Source: Mycobacterium colombiense CECT 3035
GTDB lineage: Bacteria > Actinomycetota > Actinomycetes > Mycobacteriales > Mycobacteriaceae
Assembly: GCF_002105755.1 (NCBI RefSeq)
Contig: NZ_CP020821.1
Coordinates: forward strand, 4,588,001-4,652,000
Reading direction: 5' to 3'
Length of the DNA stretch: 64,000 nucleotides
Part shown: positions 40,020-54,012 of the stretch, in pieces
Numbering within the stretch: the first letter of the stretch is position 1
How the letters are laid out: each line of letters begins with the position of its first letter
Made by a program: the position numbers and the translations under genes
The notes under the pieces: model-generated
Told to the model about the DNA's origin: nothing
Databases searched by the model: none
Seen by the model: only the letters and a program-made list of their open reading frames with translations

Positions 40020-40766
40020 TCACTGGGCCAGCACGATGGCCCGTGCGGTCGCCTCCCGGATGGGGCCGCGCCACACGTCGCCGTGCCCGGGCAGCAAGAC
40101 CTCGGTGTCCAGCAGGGCCAGCGCGTCCAGGCTGCGCAGCGAATTCTGCTGGCTGTGGCTGAACACCGCCGGCAGCAGCTGCGGCCCGCTGCGGCGCAGC
40201 AGCGGGTGCCCGGTGATCAGCGCGTCGCCACTGACCAGCACGCCGTCGACCACGTACGAGCAGTGCCCGCTGGTGTGCCCCGGGGTGAACACCGCGCTGG
40301 GGTGGCCCGGCAGGCCGGCGGCGACCTCGGCGGTCAGCGGCCGGGTGGACGGGATGCCGTCGCGGATCAGGCCGCCGCTGCGCAGCACGTGCAACCCCCA
40401 GGCCGCCCAGCGCGGCCGCCAAATACGCAGGGCGACATCGAAAACCGACGCCTGTTCCAGGTACTCCCGCTTGGCGTGCCCCACCTCCTCGGCGTGGCAG
40501 TACACGTCGGTGCCGTACTCGTTGGCCAGCCAGATCGCCGAGCCCAGGTGGTCGATGTGGGCGTGGGTGAGCAGGACGGCGCGCACGTCGCCGGGGCCGT
40601 AGCTCAGTTCCCGCAGCGACGACAGCACGTCCTCGCGGTCGCCGGGATATCCCGCGTCGATCAGCAGCACGCCGGTGCCGTCGACCACCAGCGTCCAGTT
40701 AACGGCCTCGCCCTGGGCGAGGTACACCGTGTCGGTCACTTGCACGAGAGTCGGCGCCGATCCCAT
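40020..40766 (-). CDS. Metallo-beta-lactamase-fold hydrolase (Rv0406c-like)
   Basis: 248 aa from the ATG at 40766. Zinc hydrolase fold: VLLTHAHIDHLGSAIW carries HxHxDH; further ligands lie in AVFTPGHTSGHCSY, VLVSGDALI and VLLPGHGDVW. Small members hydrolyse thioesters such as S-lactoylglutathione or act on other esters. It is divergent from fgd1 across 64 bases and appears to be leaderless. Substrate unknown. Confidence 0.9.
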   Translation of the reverse strand: MGSAPTLVQVTDTVYLAQGEAVNWTLVVDGTGVLLIDAGYPGDREDVLSSLRELSYGPGDVRAVLLTHAHIDHLGSAIWLANEYGTDVYCHAEEVGHAKREYLEQASVFDVALRIWRPRWAAWGLHVLRSGGLIRDGIPSTRPLTAEVAAGLPGHPSAVFTPGHTSGHCSYVVDGVLVSGDALITGHPLLRRSGPQLLPAVFSHSQQNSLRSLDALALLDTEVLLPGHGDVWRGPIREATARAIVLAQ

Positions 40767-40773
40767 GCCCGCG

Positions 40774-40779
40774 AGTGTA
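40774..40779 (-). promoter_or_regulatory. -10 element for leaderless MBL hydrolase
   Basis: On the minus strand TACACT is followed by 7 bases and the ATG at 40766, without a Shine-Dalgarno. Confidence 0.55.
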
Positions 40780-40830
40780 GGAGCCGGGCGCGGCGGGTCG
40801 CGACCGTCGGCACAGGAGTAGAAAAGACTC

Positions 40831-41841
40831 GTGGCTGAACTGAAACTCGGATACAAAGCGTCCGCTGAACAATTTGCACCGCGCGAGCTCGTCGAACTCG
40901 CTGTCGCCGCCGAAGGGCACGGCATGGACAGCGCAACCGTCAGCGACCACTTCCAGCCGTGGCGGCACGAGGGCGGACACGCCCCGTTCTCGCTCGCCTG
41001 GATGACCGCCGTCGGCGAGCGCACCAAGAGGCTGGTGCTGGGCACCTCGGTGCTCACCCCGACCTTCCGCTACAACCCCGCGGTCATCGCGCAGGCGTTC
41101 GCCACGATGGGCTGCCTCTACCCCGATCGCATCTTCCTCGGCGTCGGCACCGGCGAGTCGCTCAACGAGATAGCCACCGGCTACGAGGGCGAGTGGCCGG
41201 AGTTCAAGGAACGCTACGCCCGGCTGCGCGAATCGGTGCGGCTGATGCGTGAGCTGTGGCTCGGCGACCGCGTCGACTTCGAGGGCGAGTACTACCACAC
41301 CAAGGGCGCCTCCATCTACGACGTTCCGGAGGGCGGCATCCCGATCTACATCGCCGCGGGCGGCCCGCAGGTGGCCAAGTACGCGGGGCGGGCCGGCGAC
41401 GGCTTCATCTGTACCTCGGGCAAGGGCGAGGAGCTGTACAAGGACAAGCTGATGCCCGCCATGAAGGAGGGCGCCGAGGCGGCCGGAAAGAACCCCGACG
41501 ACATCGACCGGATGATCGAAATCAAGATCTCCTATGACACCGACCCGGACAAGGCGCTGGAGAACACCCGGTTCTGGGCGCCGCTGTCGCTGACGGCCGA
41601 GCAGAAGACCAGCATCCACGACCCGCTGGAGATGGAGAAGGCCGCCGATGAGCTGCCCATCGAGCAGGTCGCCAAGCGCTGGATCGTGGCATCCGACCCC
41701 GACGAGGCGGTCGAAAAGGTCGGCCAGTACGTCAAGTGGGGCCTCAACCACCTGGTGTTCCACGCGCCCGGCCACGACCAACGCCGGTTCCTGGAGCTGT
41801 TCGAGAAGGACCTGGCGCCGCGGCTGCGGCGGCTGGCCTGA
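40831..41841 (+). CDS. fgd1: F420-dependent glucose-6-phosphate dehydrogenase
   Basis: 336 aa, GTG start. Oxidises glucose-6-phosphate using coenzyme F420, supplying F420H2 for redox defence and nitroimidazole prodrug activation. Luciferase-like TIM barrel: [15 protein letters not shown] (with the conserved His and Trp of the active site), [19 protein letters not shown], and [13 protein letters not shown] for F420 binding. Length equals M. tuberculosis Rv0407. Followed directly by pta and ackA. Confidence 0.97.
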   Translation: MAELKLGYKASAEQFAPRELVELAVAAEGHGMDSATVSDHFQPWRHEGGHAPFSLAWMTAVGERTKRLVLGTSVLTPTFRYNPAVIAQAFATMGCLYPDRIFLGVGTGESLNEIATGYEGEWPEFKERYARLRESVRLMRELWLGDRVDFEGEYYHTKGASIYDVPEGGIPIYIAAGGPQVAKYAGRAGDGFICTSGKGEELYKDKLMPAMKEGAEAAGKNPDDIDRMIEIKISYDTDPDKALENTRFWAPLSLTAEQKTSIHDPLEMEKAADELPIEQVAKRWIVASDPDEAVEKVGQYVKWGLNHLVFHAPGHDQRRFLELFEKDLAPRLRRLA

Positions 41842-41878
41842 GGGGCGGCCGAATGGTCTCCGGCGCTGTGTCAGTTCA

Positions 41879-43942
41879 GTGACAGCGATCTACATCGCCG
41901 CCCCCGAGCCGGAGACCGGCAAGTCGACCATTGCGCTCGGGCTGCTGCACCGGTTGACCGCGACGGTCGCGAAAGTCGGTGTGTTCCGGCCCATTACGCG
42001 CTCAGACGGCGACGAGCGCGACTACATCCTGGAACTGCTGCTGACGCGGACCACCGCGGGCCTGTCCTACGAGCAGTGCGTCGGCGTCACCTACCAGCAG
42101 CTGCACGCCGACGGTGACGCCGCCCTGGCCGCCGTCGTGGACGCCTATCACGCGGTGGCCGAGGCATGCGACGTCGTGGTGATCGTGGGCAGCGACTACA
42201 CCGACGTGGCACGGCCGGCGGAACTTTCCACCAACGCGCGCATCGCGGTCAACCTCGGTGCGCCCCTGCTGCTGACGGTCAGCGGCAAGGGGCGCACGGC
42301 CGCCGAGATCGCCGGCGTCATCGACGTCTGCCTGGCCGAGCTGGACGCCCAGCACGCCCACACCGCGGCGGTGGTGGCCAACCGCTGTGATCCGGACAGG
42401 CTGACCGACATCGCCGCGGCCCTGCGCAATTTCGCGCAGCGCAGCTACGTGCTGCCCGAGGAACCGCTGCTGTCGGCTCCGACGGTGGCCGAACTGGAAA
42501 AGGCGGTCGGTGGAACGCCGGTCAGCGGCGAGGAGTCGCTGCGCGAACGCGAGGTCACCGGCGTGCTGGTCGCCGGGATGACCGCCGACCACGTCCTGGA
42601 GCGGCTGCGTGACGGCATCGCGGTCATCACCCCCGGGGACCGCTCGGACGTGGTGCTCGCCGTCGCCAGTGCCCATGCCGCGGAAGGTTTTCCGTCGCTG
42701 TCGTGCATCGTGCTCAACGGCGGTTTCACGCTGCACCCGTCCATCGCCGCCCTGGTCGCGGGGCTTCGGTTGCGGCTACCGATCGTCGCCACCGCACTGG
42801 GCACCTACGACACCGCCAGCGCGGCGGCGTCGGCGCGGGGCAGGGTCACCGCGACGTCGCAGCGCAAGATCGACACCGCGCTGGAGCTGATGGACCGCCG
42901 CGTCGACATCACCGATCTGCTTGCGCAGCTCGCCCTTCCGATCCCGACCGTCGTCACGCCGCAGATGTTCATTCACCAGCTGACGCTGCAGGCCCGTTCG
43001 GATCGTAAGCACATCGTGCTTCCCGAAGGCGACGACGACCGGATCCTGCGGTCCGCCGGTCGGGTGCTGCAGCGCCGCATCGCCGACCTGACCATCCTGG
43101 GTGACGAGGCCCGAATCCGCCAGCGCGCGGGCGAACTCGGCGTGGACCTCGGTGATGCCACGGTGATCGACCCACGTGAAAGCAGGCTGCGCGACGAGTT
43201 CGCCGACCAGTACGCCGAGTTGCGCAAGGCCAAGGGCGTCACCGTCGAGCAGGCCCGCGAGGTCATGCGCGACAGCACCTATTTCGGCACCATGCTGGTG
43301 CACAACTGCTACGTCGACGGCATGGTGTCCGGCGCCGCGCACACCACCGCCCACACCGTCCGTCCCGCGTTCGAGATCATCAAGACGGTCCCCGACGTCT
43401 CGACGGTGTCCAGCATCTTCCTGATGTGCCTGCCGGATCGTGTGCTCGCGTACGGCGATTGCGCGATCATCCCGAACCCGACACCCGAGCAGCTGGCGGA
43501 CATCGCGATCTCGTCGGCGCGCACCGCGGCGCGGTTCGGCATCGAACCGCGGGTGGCGATGCTGTCCTACTCGACCGGCGACTCGGGCACCGGCGCCGAC
43601 GTCGACAAGGTAAGGGCGGCAACCGGATTGGTGCGCACGCGCGACCCCGACCTGCCGGTCGAGGGCCCCATCCAGTACGACGCGGCGATTGAACCGTCGG
43701 TAGCGGCCACCAAACTGCGCGACTCGCCGGTGGCCGGCCGCGCCACCGTGCTGATCTTCCCCGACCTCAACACCGGCAACAACACCTACAAGGCGGTGCA
43801 GCGCAGCGCCGGCGCACTCGCCATCGGGCCCGTGCTGCAGGGCCTGCGCAAGCCGGTGAACGACCTGTCCAGGGGCGCGCTGGTCGAGGACATCGTCAAC
43901 ACCGTGGCCATCACGGCGATCCAGGCGCAGGGGCAGCCATGA
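41879..43942 (+). CDS. pta: Phosphate acetyltransferase
   Basis: 687 aa from the GTG at 41879 ([16 protein letters not shown]). Interconverts acetyl-CoA and acetyl phosphate. The N-terminal ~350 residues are a BioD-like P-loop domain ([16 protein letters not shown]) and a DRTGG regulatory region; the catalytic domain begins near 355 with [16 protein letters not shown] and includes [11 protein letters not shown] and [15 protein letters not shown]. The 3' end overlaps the ackA ATG by 4 bases. Confidence 0.96.
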   Translation: MTAIYIAAPEPETGKSTIALGLLHRLTATVAKVGVFRPITRSDGDERDYILELLLTRTTAGLSYEQCVGVTYQQLHADGDAALAAVVDAYHAVAEACDVVVIVGSDYTDVARPAELSTNARIAVNLGAPLLLTVSGKGRTAAEIAGVIDVCLAELDAQHAHTAAVVANRCDPDRLTDIAAALRNFAQRSYVLPEEPLLSAPTVAELEKAVGGTPVSGEESLREREVTGVLVAGMTADHVLERLRDGIAVITPGDRSDVVLAVASAHAAEGFPSLSCIVLNGGFTLHPSIAALVAGLRLRLPIVATALGTYDTASAAASARGRVTATSQRKIDTALELMDRRVDITDLLAQLALPIPTVVTPQMFIHQLTLQARSDRKHIVLPEGDDDRILRSAGRVLQRRIADLTILGDEARIRQRAGELGVDLGDATVIDPRESRLRDEFADQYAELRKAKGVTVEQAREVMRDSTYFGTMLVHNCYVDGMVSGAAHTTAHTVRPAFEIIKTVPDVSTVSSIFLMCLPDRVLAYGDCAIIPNPTPEQLADIAISSARTAARFGIEPRVAMLSYSTGDSGTGADVDKVRAATGLVRTRDPDLPVEGPIQYDAAIEPSVAATKLRDSPVAGRATVLIFPDLNTGNNTYKAVQRSAGALAIGPVLQGLRKPVNDLSRGALVEDIVNTVAITAIQAQGQP

Positions 43943-45102
43943 CCGGCGGTGGCGACGCGCGCCTGGTGTTGGTGATCAACTCCGGCTCGTCATCCCTGAA
44001 ATATCAAGTGGTCGAACCGGATTCGGGTGAAGCACGGGCGACGGGCCTCGTCGAGCGGATCGGGGAGGAGGCCTCGTCGGTGCCCGACCACGACGCCGCG
44101 CTGCGCCGCGCGTTCGACACGCTGGCCGGCGACGGCATCGACCTGAAGGCCAGCGGCATCGTTGCCGTGGGCCATCGGGTGGTGCACGGCGGCAACACCT
44201 TCCACCGGCCCACGCTGCTGGACGACGCGGTGATCGGCAAGCTCGACGAGCTGTCGGAGCTGGCCCCGCTGCACAATCCGCCGGCCCTCAAGGGCATCGA
44301 GGTCGCGCGCAAACTGCTGCCCGACATCGCCCACATCGCGGTGTTCGACACCGGCTTCTTTCACGACCTGCCTCCCGCGGCGGCCACCTACGCCATCGAT
44401 CGCGACCTGGCGCAGCGGTATCAGATCCGCCGGTACGGGTTTCACGGGACGTCACACCGGTACGTCAGCGAGCAGGCCGCAGCGTTTCTGGACCGATCGG
44501 TCGGCGACCTGAAACAAATTGTGCTGCATCTGGGTAACGGTTGCTCCGCTTCGGCCATCGCCGGAACCCGGCCGCTGGACACCTCCATGGGCCTGACGCC
44601 CCTGGAGGGTCTGGTGATGGGCACGCGCAGCGGCGACATCGACCCCAGCGTCGTCGCCTACCTCGCGCACACGGCCGGGCTGGGGGTCGACGACGTCGAG
44701 TCGATGCTCAACCAGCGCTCGGGCGTGTTGGGCCTGTCCGGTGAGCGTGACTTCCGCCGGCTGCGGACGATGATCGAATCCGGTGACGAAGCGGCGCAAT
44801 TGGCGTACAGCGTGTTCACCCATCGGCTGCGCAAGTACATCGGGGCCTACCTGGCGGTGCTGGGCCACACCGATGTCATCAGCTTCACCGCGGGGATCGG
44901 CGAGAACGACCCGGCGGTGCGCCGCGACGCGGTGTCCGGCATGGAGGAGCTGGGCATCGTGCTCGATCAGCGCCGCAACCTGGGCGGCGGCAAGGGCGCA
45001 CGCCAGATCTCCGCCGACGATTCACCGGTCGCCGTGCTGGTGGTCCCGACGAACGAAGAACTGGCCATCGCCCGCGACTGCGTGAACGTGCTAGCCGGAT
45101 AG
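43939..45102 (+). CDS. ackA: Acetate kinase
   Basis: 387 aa. ATP + acetate to acetyl phosphate, acting with Pta. ASKHA fold: [14 protein letters not shown] at the N-terminus, VGHRVVHGG, the catalytic [30 protein letters not shown] and [16 protein letters not shown] overlaps the pta stop. Its end overlaps the convergent DUF1501 gene by 12 bases. Confidence 0.97.
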   Translation: MTGGGDARLVLVINSGSSSLKYQVVEPDSGEARATGLVERIGEEASSVPDHDAALRRAFDTLAGDGIDLKASGIVAVGHRVVHGGNTFHRPTLLDDAVIGKLDELSELAPLHNPPALKGIEVARKLLPDIAHIAVFDTGFFHDLPPAAATYAIDRDLAQRYQIRRYGFHGTSHRYVSEQAAAFLDRSVGDLKQIVLHLGNGCSASAIAGTRPLDTSMGLTPLEGLVMGTRSGDIDPSVVAYLAHTAGLGVDDVESMLNQRSGVLGLSGERDFRRLRTMIESGDEAAQLAYSVFTHRLRKYIGAYLAVLGHTDVISFTAGIGENDPAVRRDAVSGMEELGIVLDQRRNLGGGKGARQISADDSPVAVLVVPTNEELAIARDCVNVLAG

Positions 45103-46275
45103 GAAGCCGAGGGTGTTGCGGCCGGCGCCGACCGACGGCGCGGGATCGGTCCCGACCGTTCGCGCCAGCAGCTCGGCGTAGATGTCACGAAAATCGGTGG
45201 TGTACTTCAGGTCTCCGTTGTCGAGGTCGGTGAGGCTGGGCTGCTCGCCGTAGAAGCCGCCGTTCACCCGGGTACCCGCGACGAAGACGGGGCCAGCGGT
45301 GCCGTGGTCGGTGCCCTGCGAGGCGTTGGCCCGCACCCGGCGCCCGAATTCCGAGTACGCCAGCAGCACCACGTCGCGGCCGGCCATCTCCTGGACGAAC
45401 GCGGTCACCGCCTCGTCGAACGTCTGCAGGAGCCGCTGCTGGGTCCCGCGCTCGCCGGCGTGCGTGTCGAAGCCGCCCAATTGCACCGTGTAGACCCGGG
45501 TGGGGACGCGGGCCTTGATGGCCTGGGCCACCACGCTCAGCTGGGCGGACAGCGAATTGTGCTCCTTGGCGGCGGGTTTCATTGAGGCGAAGGTGGTATC
45601 GGCCGTGCGCGCGGCGCGGTAGGCCTTGCACACCGCGGCCATCGCCGGCGTGTCCTCGGGGTCGTCGTCGCCCAGGGCGGCCATCACCGCGTCGAATTTC
45701 TCCGCCTTGCCCGGCCCGCCGCCCGGCGAAAGCGCCGCGGCCGTGCACTTGGCGCCGACGGCCAGCGGGGGCAACACGGCGCCGATGTTGACCGCCCGCA
45801 GTGGATCGTCTCCGGTGGCATCGAGCCAGCGGCCGATCCAGCCCGTCGACACCGGCTCGGCCGGTGACGCGGTCTGCCAGATGTCCATGGACCGGAAGTG
45901 GCTGTGGTCGGGCTTCGGGTAGCCCGCGCCGCGCACAATGGCCAGGCGACGCTGGTTCCACAGCCCCGCCAGTCCCTTCATCGCCGGGTTGAGCCCGAGT
46001 TGCTGATCGAGGTGCAACACATCGCCCGGGGCGTAGGCGAGTTCGGGCCGGGCGTCGTGATAGGCGTTGTCCGCGTAGGGAATCACGGTGTTGATCCCGT
46101 CATTGCCGCCGTAGAGCGTGGCGATCACCAGGATGCCGGCGCCGTCGGCCAGCGGACGGTCCCGTGCCGCGCGCATCAGGTCCGGCCAGTCGACGGCGAC
46201 GGTTGCGGACAACAGCCCGGCCGCACCGGCGCCCGCGCTGGCGATCAGGAATCGGCGACGGTTCATCTCGGTCAT
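45091..46275 (-). CDS. DUF1501 protein with Tat-type signal
   Basis: 394 aa. N-terminus [30 protein letters not shown] is a twin-arginine signal (RRRFL), so the protein is exported folded. DUF1501 proteins resemble sulfatase/phosphatase folds: [12 protein letters not shown], a [16 protein letters not shown] segment, [27 protein letters not shown]. The last lines hold metal-type His and Asp. Function unknown. It starts 11 bases after the DUF1800 gene ends, the usual pairing of these families. Confidence 0.85.
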   Translation of the reverse strand: MTEMNRRRFLIASAGAGAAGLLSATVAVDWPDLMRAARDRPLADGAGILVIATLYGGNDGINTVIPYADNAYHDARPELAYAPGDVLHLDQQLGLNPAMKGLAGLWNQRRLAIVRGAGYPKPDHSHFRSMDIWQTASPAEPVSTGWIGRWLDATGDDPLRAVNIGAVLPPLAVGAKCTAAALSPGGGPGKAEKFDAVMAALGDDDPEDTPAMAAVCKAYRAARTADTTFASMKPAAKEHNSLSAQLSVVAQAIKARVPTRVYTVQLGGFDTHAGERGTQQRLLQTFDEAVTAFVQEMAGRDVVLLAYSEFGRRVRANASQGTDHGTAGPVFVAGTRVNGGFYGEQPSLTDLDNGDLKYTTDFRDIYAELLARTVGTDPAPSVGAGRNTLGFLSG

Positions 46276-46286
46276 GGCTGATCTCG

Positions 46287-47627
46287 CTAGGACGTCAGGT
46301 ATTCGGGGGTGTTGACGGCGGTCGCGACCAACTGCGCCGGCTGGCGCACCAGCGGCTGCAGCGCGCGGGCGGTGCGGTCAGACCAGGAGCCGACGCCGAT
46401 CAGATAGCCGACCGCGTCGATGCGGTCGCCGGCGGCGGTGCCCTCGATACCGGAGAGATCGCCGGCGTGTGCCAGTTCGGTCGCGGCGCGCAGGCGGACC
46501 CCGGCGCTGGCCGTCGAAAGCCACACCTGGCCGCTGGGCCAGCCCCCGACGTTGGGTGGATAGAACGGGCGCTGGCCCAATGTGCGCAAGGTCGCGTCGA
46601 TCATCTTCAGGCGCTTGGGATCGTCGACCGGCACCCGCAGGGCCCGGATGACGCCGACGAGCCATTCGGCCGGGGTGTTGACTTTGCTGTTCGGCGCGGC
46701 CCGCCCCGAGGTGAACTCGTCGTCGGTCAGGACCGCCCGCGTCAGCGCGCGCAGGTCGCGGTTGGGCCCGTACGCGGCGACCAGCCGCTCGAGCACCGGC
46801 GGCGACGCCGGATCGTCGGACGCCACTTGTCGCCACAGCCGTCCCGCGACGTATTCGGCCGATTTGGATTGCGCCAGCACGGCATCGCAGAATCCGGCGG
46901 CATCGAAGTTGCCGGTCCGCCCGAACAGCGTCTTGGCGTTCGCGTCATGGCGTTTGGGCGCCATCGAGGTCGTGCCGCCGGCGCCGATCACCCACCCCGT
47001 CAGGGCCCGCGCCCCGTTGCGCACGTCGCCCTCGGTGTAGCCGTTGCCATGTCCCAACGCGAACAGCTCCATGAACTCGCGGGCCAGGTTTTCGTTGGGC
47101 GCCTTGGCGGTACTGCTCTGCGCGTCCAGCCAGCGCAGCATCGCGGCGTCGGTCAGCATCGCGTACGCGAGGGTGCGAAAATTCCCCAGCGACCCCGCGC
47201 GCAGTTTCTGATTCTGCGCGGCCATGTACGCGGCGACCCGCACCTTCTGCGCCGAGGTGGCGAAGTGGTTGTGCCACAACAGGGTCAGCTTTTCGTGCAC
47301 CGGCTGCCGCACGTGGACCATGCGACGGATCCACCAGTCCGACAGCACACCCAGCTGTTCGGTCACCTGCTCGTTGTATTGCTTGTGCGCGGCCGGCGTG
47401 GCGCGCTTGCCCGGCGGGCTCGCCGCGGCGAGGGCGGGCATCGGGGTGGCGACCGCGCCGGGATCGGCGGCGGGATCGGTGGACAGCATCGCGTCCACGT
47501 AGCCGGGCCAGTCCCGGCCGACGGCCGCGTCGACCTCGGGTCCGGTCACCCCGAACCCGGCCCGGCGCAGCATGCGGGCCGTGCTGACCCACGCGGGGGA
47601 CTGGCCTGCCATGCGATAACTGTGCAC
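46287..47627 (-). CDS. DUF1800 protein
   Basis: 446 aa from the GTG at 47627, preceded by AAGGAAG at 4 bases; an ATG 5 codons in (47612) is the alternative. Helical family with LTLLWHNHFATSAQKV, APNENLAREFMELFALG, the YTEGDVRNGARALTGW core, and FYPPNVGGWPSGQVWL. No signal peptide is visible although its DUF1501 partner is exported by Tat; it may be carried with the partner or stay inside. Function unknown. Confidence 0.83.
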   Translation of the reverse strand: MHSYRMAGQSPAWVSTARMLRRAGFGVTGPEVDAAVGRDWPGYVDAMLSTDPAADPGAVATPMPALAAASPPGKRATPAAHKQYNEQVTEQLGVLSDWWIRRMVHVRQPVHEKLTLLWHNHFATSAQKVRVAAYMAAQNQKLRAGSLGNFRTLAYAMLTDAAMLRWLDAQSSTAKAPNENLAREFMELFALGHGNGYTEGDVRNGARALTGWVIGAGGTTSMAPKRHDANAKTLFGRTGNFDAAGFCDAVLAQSKSAEYVAGRLWRQVASDDPASPPVLERLVAAYGPNRDLRALTRAVLTDDEFTSGRAAPNSKVNTPAEWLVGVIRALRVPVDDPKRLKMIDATLRTLGQRPFYPPNVGGWPSGQVWLSTASAGVRLRAATELAHAGDLSGIEGTAAGDRIDAVGYLIGVGSWSDRTARALQPLVRQPAQLVATAVNTPEYLTS

Positions 47628-47705
47628 GGACTTCCTTGCGATTTGCTTGCGACGCCTGTGTATGCAGGTACACGCCATGCCGCAGGCGCGTGCGATGGTC
47701 GCGGC

Positions 47706-48563
47706 ATGGGAGATGCTCCGCTGATCGGCAGCGAGGAACTGGCGTCCGGACGGCTGAGTCGCCATCGGCTGCGGGCGGCCTACCGGCCGATCTTTCCGGA
47801 CGTCTACGTGCCCGCGCACGTGGCGCCCTCGCTGCGGGTGCGCACCCGGGCGGCGTGGTTGTGGTCGGGGCGCAAGGCCGTCATCGGGGGAGCGGCCGCG
47901 GCGGCGCTGCACGGCGCGCAGTGGATCCCCGACGAGGTTCCGGTCGAGCTGATACACAGCAACAGCCGTCCACCGGACGGGGTGCTGACGCGCCGCGAAA
48001 CGCTGGGTGTCGGCGAGACGCAGCTGTGCGACGGGCTCGTCGTCACCACACCGGAGCGAACGGCCTTCGACATCGGCCGCCGCGGGGCCGTCCGCTCCGC
48101 GGTGGTCCGCCTCGACGCGCTCGCCCGCGCAACCGGTTTCAAGGTCGACGACGCGCTGCGGGTCGCCAAGGCACACCCACGCACGCACGGGCTGCGGCGG
48201 CTGGAAGCCGCGCTCGACCTGGTCGACCCGGGCGCGCAGTCGCCGCGGGAAAGCTATCTGCGGCTGCTCCTCATCGACGCCGGCCTGCCCCGGCCGCAGA
48301 CCCAGATTCCCGTGCTCGGGGTCGACGGCCTTCCGGTCGCCTACCTCGACCTGGGCTGGCAGGAACGCCTGGTCGCCGTAGAGTACGACGGCGACCAGCA
48401 CCGCACCGACCGACGGCAATACGTCAAAGACATTCACCGCGCGGAGACGCTCGAGCGGCAGGGCTGGATCGTCGTGCGGGTCGTCGCCGAGGACCGGCCC
48501 GCCGGCATCGTCCGCCGGGTACGTGCGGCGCTGGCGAAATCGGCTGTGAATCCTCGGCTTTGA
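47706..48563 (+). CDS. AbiEi-like/DUF559 protein
   Basis: 285 aa. The N-terminal ~180 residues resemble the AbiEi antitoxin-like domain (RHRLRAAYRPIFPDVYVPAHV, a winged-helix module). The C-terminus is DUF559 of the PD-(D/E)XK nuclease fold: VAYLDLGWQERLVAVEYDGDQHRTDRRQYVKD then ETLERQGWIVVRVVAED. This architecture is common and repeated in mycobacterial genomes without known partners, so a toxin-antitoxin role is not established. Divergent from DUF1800; ends at a palindromic element. Confidence 0.8.
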   Translation: MGDAPLIGSEELASGRLSRHRLRAAYRPIFPDVYVPAHVAPSLRVRTRAAWLWSGRKAVIGGAAAAALHGAQWIPDEVPVELIHSNSRPPDGVLTRRETLGVGETQLCDGLVVTTPERTAFDIGRRGAVRSAVVRLDALARATGFKVDDALRVAKAHPRTHGLRRLEAALDLVDPGAQSPRESYLRLLLIDAGLPRPQTQIPVLGVDGLPVAYLDLGWQERLVAVEYDGDQHRTDRRQYVKDIHRAETLERQGWIVVRVVAEDRPAGIVRRVRAALAKSAVNPRL

Positions 48564-48640
48564 GTGTGAGCCCAGAGCGGGGCTTGCCGGCGTGTCGCCG
48601 CCCGGGATTCACACCGAAAGCCGTGAGTTCACACTCGACG
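48545..48640. repeat. GTGTGAA-type palindromic element, copy 2
   Basis: Overlaps the last codons of the DUF559 gene and ends 9 bases before the end of pknG, again a convergent junction. The left arm (CTCGGCTTTGAGTGTGA, near 48553) pairs with TTCACACCGAAAGCCG (near 48608). The core GGCGTGTCGCC is the reverse complement of the core of copy 1, and GTTCACACTCGA is common to both. Confidence 0.6.
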
Positions 48641-48648
48641 GCCAGACC

Positions 48649-51919
<3,271 letters not shown>

Positions 51920-51920
<1 letters not shown>

Positions 51921-53239
51921 TATCGATACTCTTTCAGCCTCGGCCACAGGCCCAGCGCCACTGCGATGGCGGCACCCAGGCTGAGCACGACGCCGCCGAC
52001 CTGGGCGCCGGACAGCCCGCTGCGCGCGTTGATGACGTCGTTGCGCAGGTGGATCCGGCCCTGGTCCATCGCCTTGACCAGCTCGTCGTCCAGCTTGTCG
52101 AACGCCGGGGTGGAGTCTTCCTCGCTGCTGCCCAGCGCCACCTGGGTGGCCGCCCGGTAGTTACCCACCGAGATGTAGGAGGTGATCCGGTCGTTGGCCT
52201 GGCGCCAGCGCAGCAGCAGCTGATCGGCGCCTTCCAGGTCCGGCTTGTCCACCGCGTCGCTGCGGGACATGTACTGGTCGAGCTGGCGGTGCATGGAATC
52301 GAGGCGCTGATAGAACGACTGCTTGCGCTTCTCCTCGTCGCCGCGCCGGATCAGCGACAGCGTCTCGTCGGCACGCGCCTGCTGCGCGGTGATGGCGACA
52401 TTGGTGACGGTCTTGAGGGATTCCGCGGCAGTGTCCTTCGCGCTACGACTGGCCGTCGTAGAAATGGTCAGCGCAGTTCCAACCCAAACCACCATGACGA
52501 GAATAGCGAGTGCGCCCACCACCAGGCCGGGGTTGATTCGGCGCCGCGTGCGCCGGGCCAGCCAGCGGTGCGAGAAGGCGCCGAAGACCACGGTGGCGCC
52601 GACCACCATGATGACCGGCGCCGGGATCTGCGTCGACGCGGTGGTCTCCGCGTCCACCCGCTCCGACGTCGCCTGATACAGCTTGGCCGCGTCGGGCAGG
52701 ATCGTCGACTGCATCAGGCCCGACGCCTCCGACAGGTACGACGACCCGACCGGGTTGCCCTCCCGGTTGTTGGTCCGGGCGATCTCGATCAGCCCGGTGT
52801 AGACGGCCAGCTCGGCGTTGATCCGGCCCAGCAGCTGCACCAGCGGCTCGTCGGTGAGGCCGCTCGACGCCCGGGTCACCGCGACGGACGCGTCGGTGAT
52901 CGCCTGCTCGTAGCGCTGGCGAACCGGCTGCGGCTCGGCCTCGGCGATGAACGCGGTGGCGGCGGCGGCATCGGCGACCGACAGTGTGGTGTAGAGCCGC
53001 CCGGCGGCGAACGACAGCGGCTCGGTGTGGTTGAGCACCGTGGTGAGCACCTGCTGCCGGTGGTTGATGGTGGTCGAGGTGGCGAAGGCGCTGATGCCGC
53101 CGAGCGCGGCCAGCACGATCCCGATGGTCAAGATGCGGCCCGGCGTCGTCGAGATGAACCACCAGCGTGGATGAGCCGGTTCGGCCGGTGACCGCGATCC
53201 CTGCGGCTCGGTCGACGGGTGCGCCAGCTCAACCGTCAC
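51920..53239 (-). CDS. glnX: Membrane signalling protein GlnX (Rv0412c-like)
   Basis: 439 aa, GTG start. Four membrane segments: ~35-54, ~207-222, ~238-260 and ~412-431. Loops 55-205 and 262-410 are long and helical (heptad-like, as in sensory domains); between the two middle helices lies a basic HRWLARRTRRR stretch. Current model from M. tuberculosis: it relays the GlnH-bound state to PknG. First gene of the operon; the downstream ATG overlaps its stop by one base. Confidence 0.93.
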
Positions 53240-53325
53240 GTCTTATCAGCCCTCATCTCTCGGCCATTTCGTTTCGCTGCACGGACCTCTATAAGCGAAG
53301 TCTAAGAGCATGTTCGGGTGGATGG

Positions 53326-54012
53326 GTGGAGGCGGACGCAATTGACGACGCCCAAACCAAGTCTGCATATCCTGAATCCGTGCAGGGCGACGGTGACGGC
53401 TGGGTGATCTCCGACAGCGGCGCCCATTACTGGGGCCGGTTCGGAGCGGCGGGTTTGCTGGTGCGGGCCCCGCAACCCGACGGCACGCCCGCGGTGCTGC
53501 TGCAGCACCGCGCGGTGTGGAGCCACCAGGGCGGGACGTGGGGCCTGCCCGGGGGCGCCCGGGACAGCCACGAGACGCCCGAGGAGACCGCGGTCCGCGA
53601 AGCGAACGAGGAGGCCGGGCTGGTCGGTGAGCGGCTCGCCGTGCGCGCGACCGTGGTCACGGCCGAGGTCGCCGGGATCGCCGGCACGCACTGGAGCTAC
53701 ACCACCGTCGTCGCCGACGCCGATGAGTTGCTGCACACCGTGCCCAACCGGGAGAGCGCCGAGATGCGCTGGGTCGCCGAAACAGAGGTGGCCGACCTGC
53801 CGCTGCATCCCGGCTTCGCGGCCAGCTGGCAGCGGCTGCGCACCGCGCCGGCGGTGTTGCCGCTGGACCACGGCGACGAGCGACGGCAATACCTGCCGCG
53901 CACGATCGAGATCGAGGCCGGCGTCTTCGTCTGGTGTACCCCCGGTGACGCGGGCCAGGAGCCCTCGCAGCTGACCCGGCGGATCAGCTCGCTGCTGCCA
54001 GCGCCGAGCTGA
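53326..54012 (+). CDS. mutT3: Nudix hydrolase MutT3
   Basis: 228 aa from the GTG at 53326; a GTG at 53380 (QGDGDGW) would give 210 aa and cannot be excluded. Nudix box with [26 protein letters not shown] (residues ~74-99) holding REANEE for Mg. MutT-type enzymes remove oxidised nucleotides such as 8-oxo-dGTP, though M. tuberculosis MutT3 is weakly characterised. The 3' end overlaps the convergent thiE by 29 bases. Confidence 0.9.
   Translation: MEADAIDDAQTKSAYPESVQGDGDGWVISDSGAHYWGRFGAAGLLVRAPQPDGTPAVLLQHRAVWSHQGGTWGLPGGARDSHETPEETAVREANEEAGLVGERLAVRATVVTAEVAGIAGTHWSYTTVVADADELLHTVPNRESAEMRWVAETEVADLPLHPGFAASWQRLRTAPAVLPLDHGDERRQYLPRTIEIEAGVFVWCTPGDAGQEPSQLTRRISSLLPAPS

Noticed and set aside
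47658-47673. GTGTA/TACAC repeat between DUF1800 and DUF559 genes
   Set aside because: The 5-bp arms are too short to distinguish from chance.
53167-53325. Longer N-terminus for MutT3
   Set aside because: It runs into the divergent glnX start, and the extension has no likeness to Nudix proteins.
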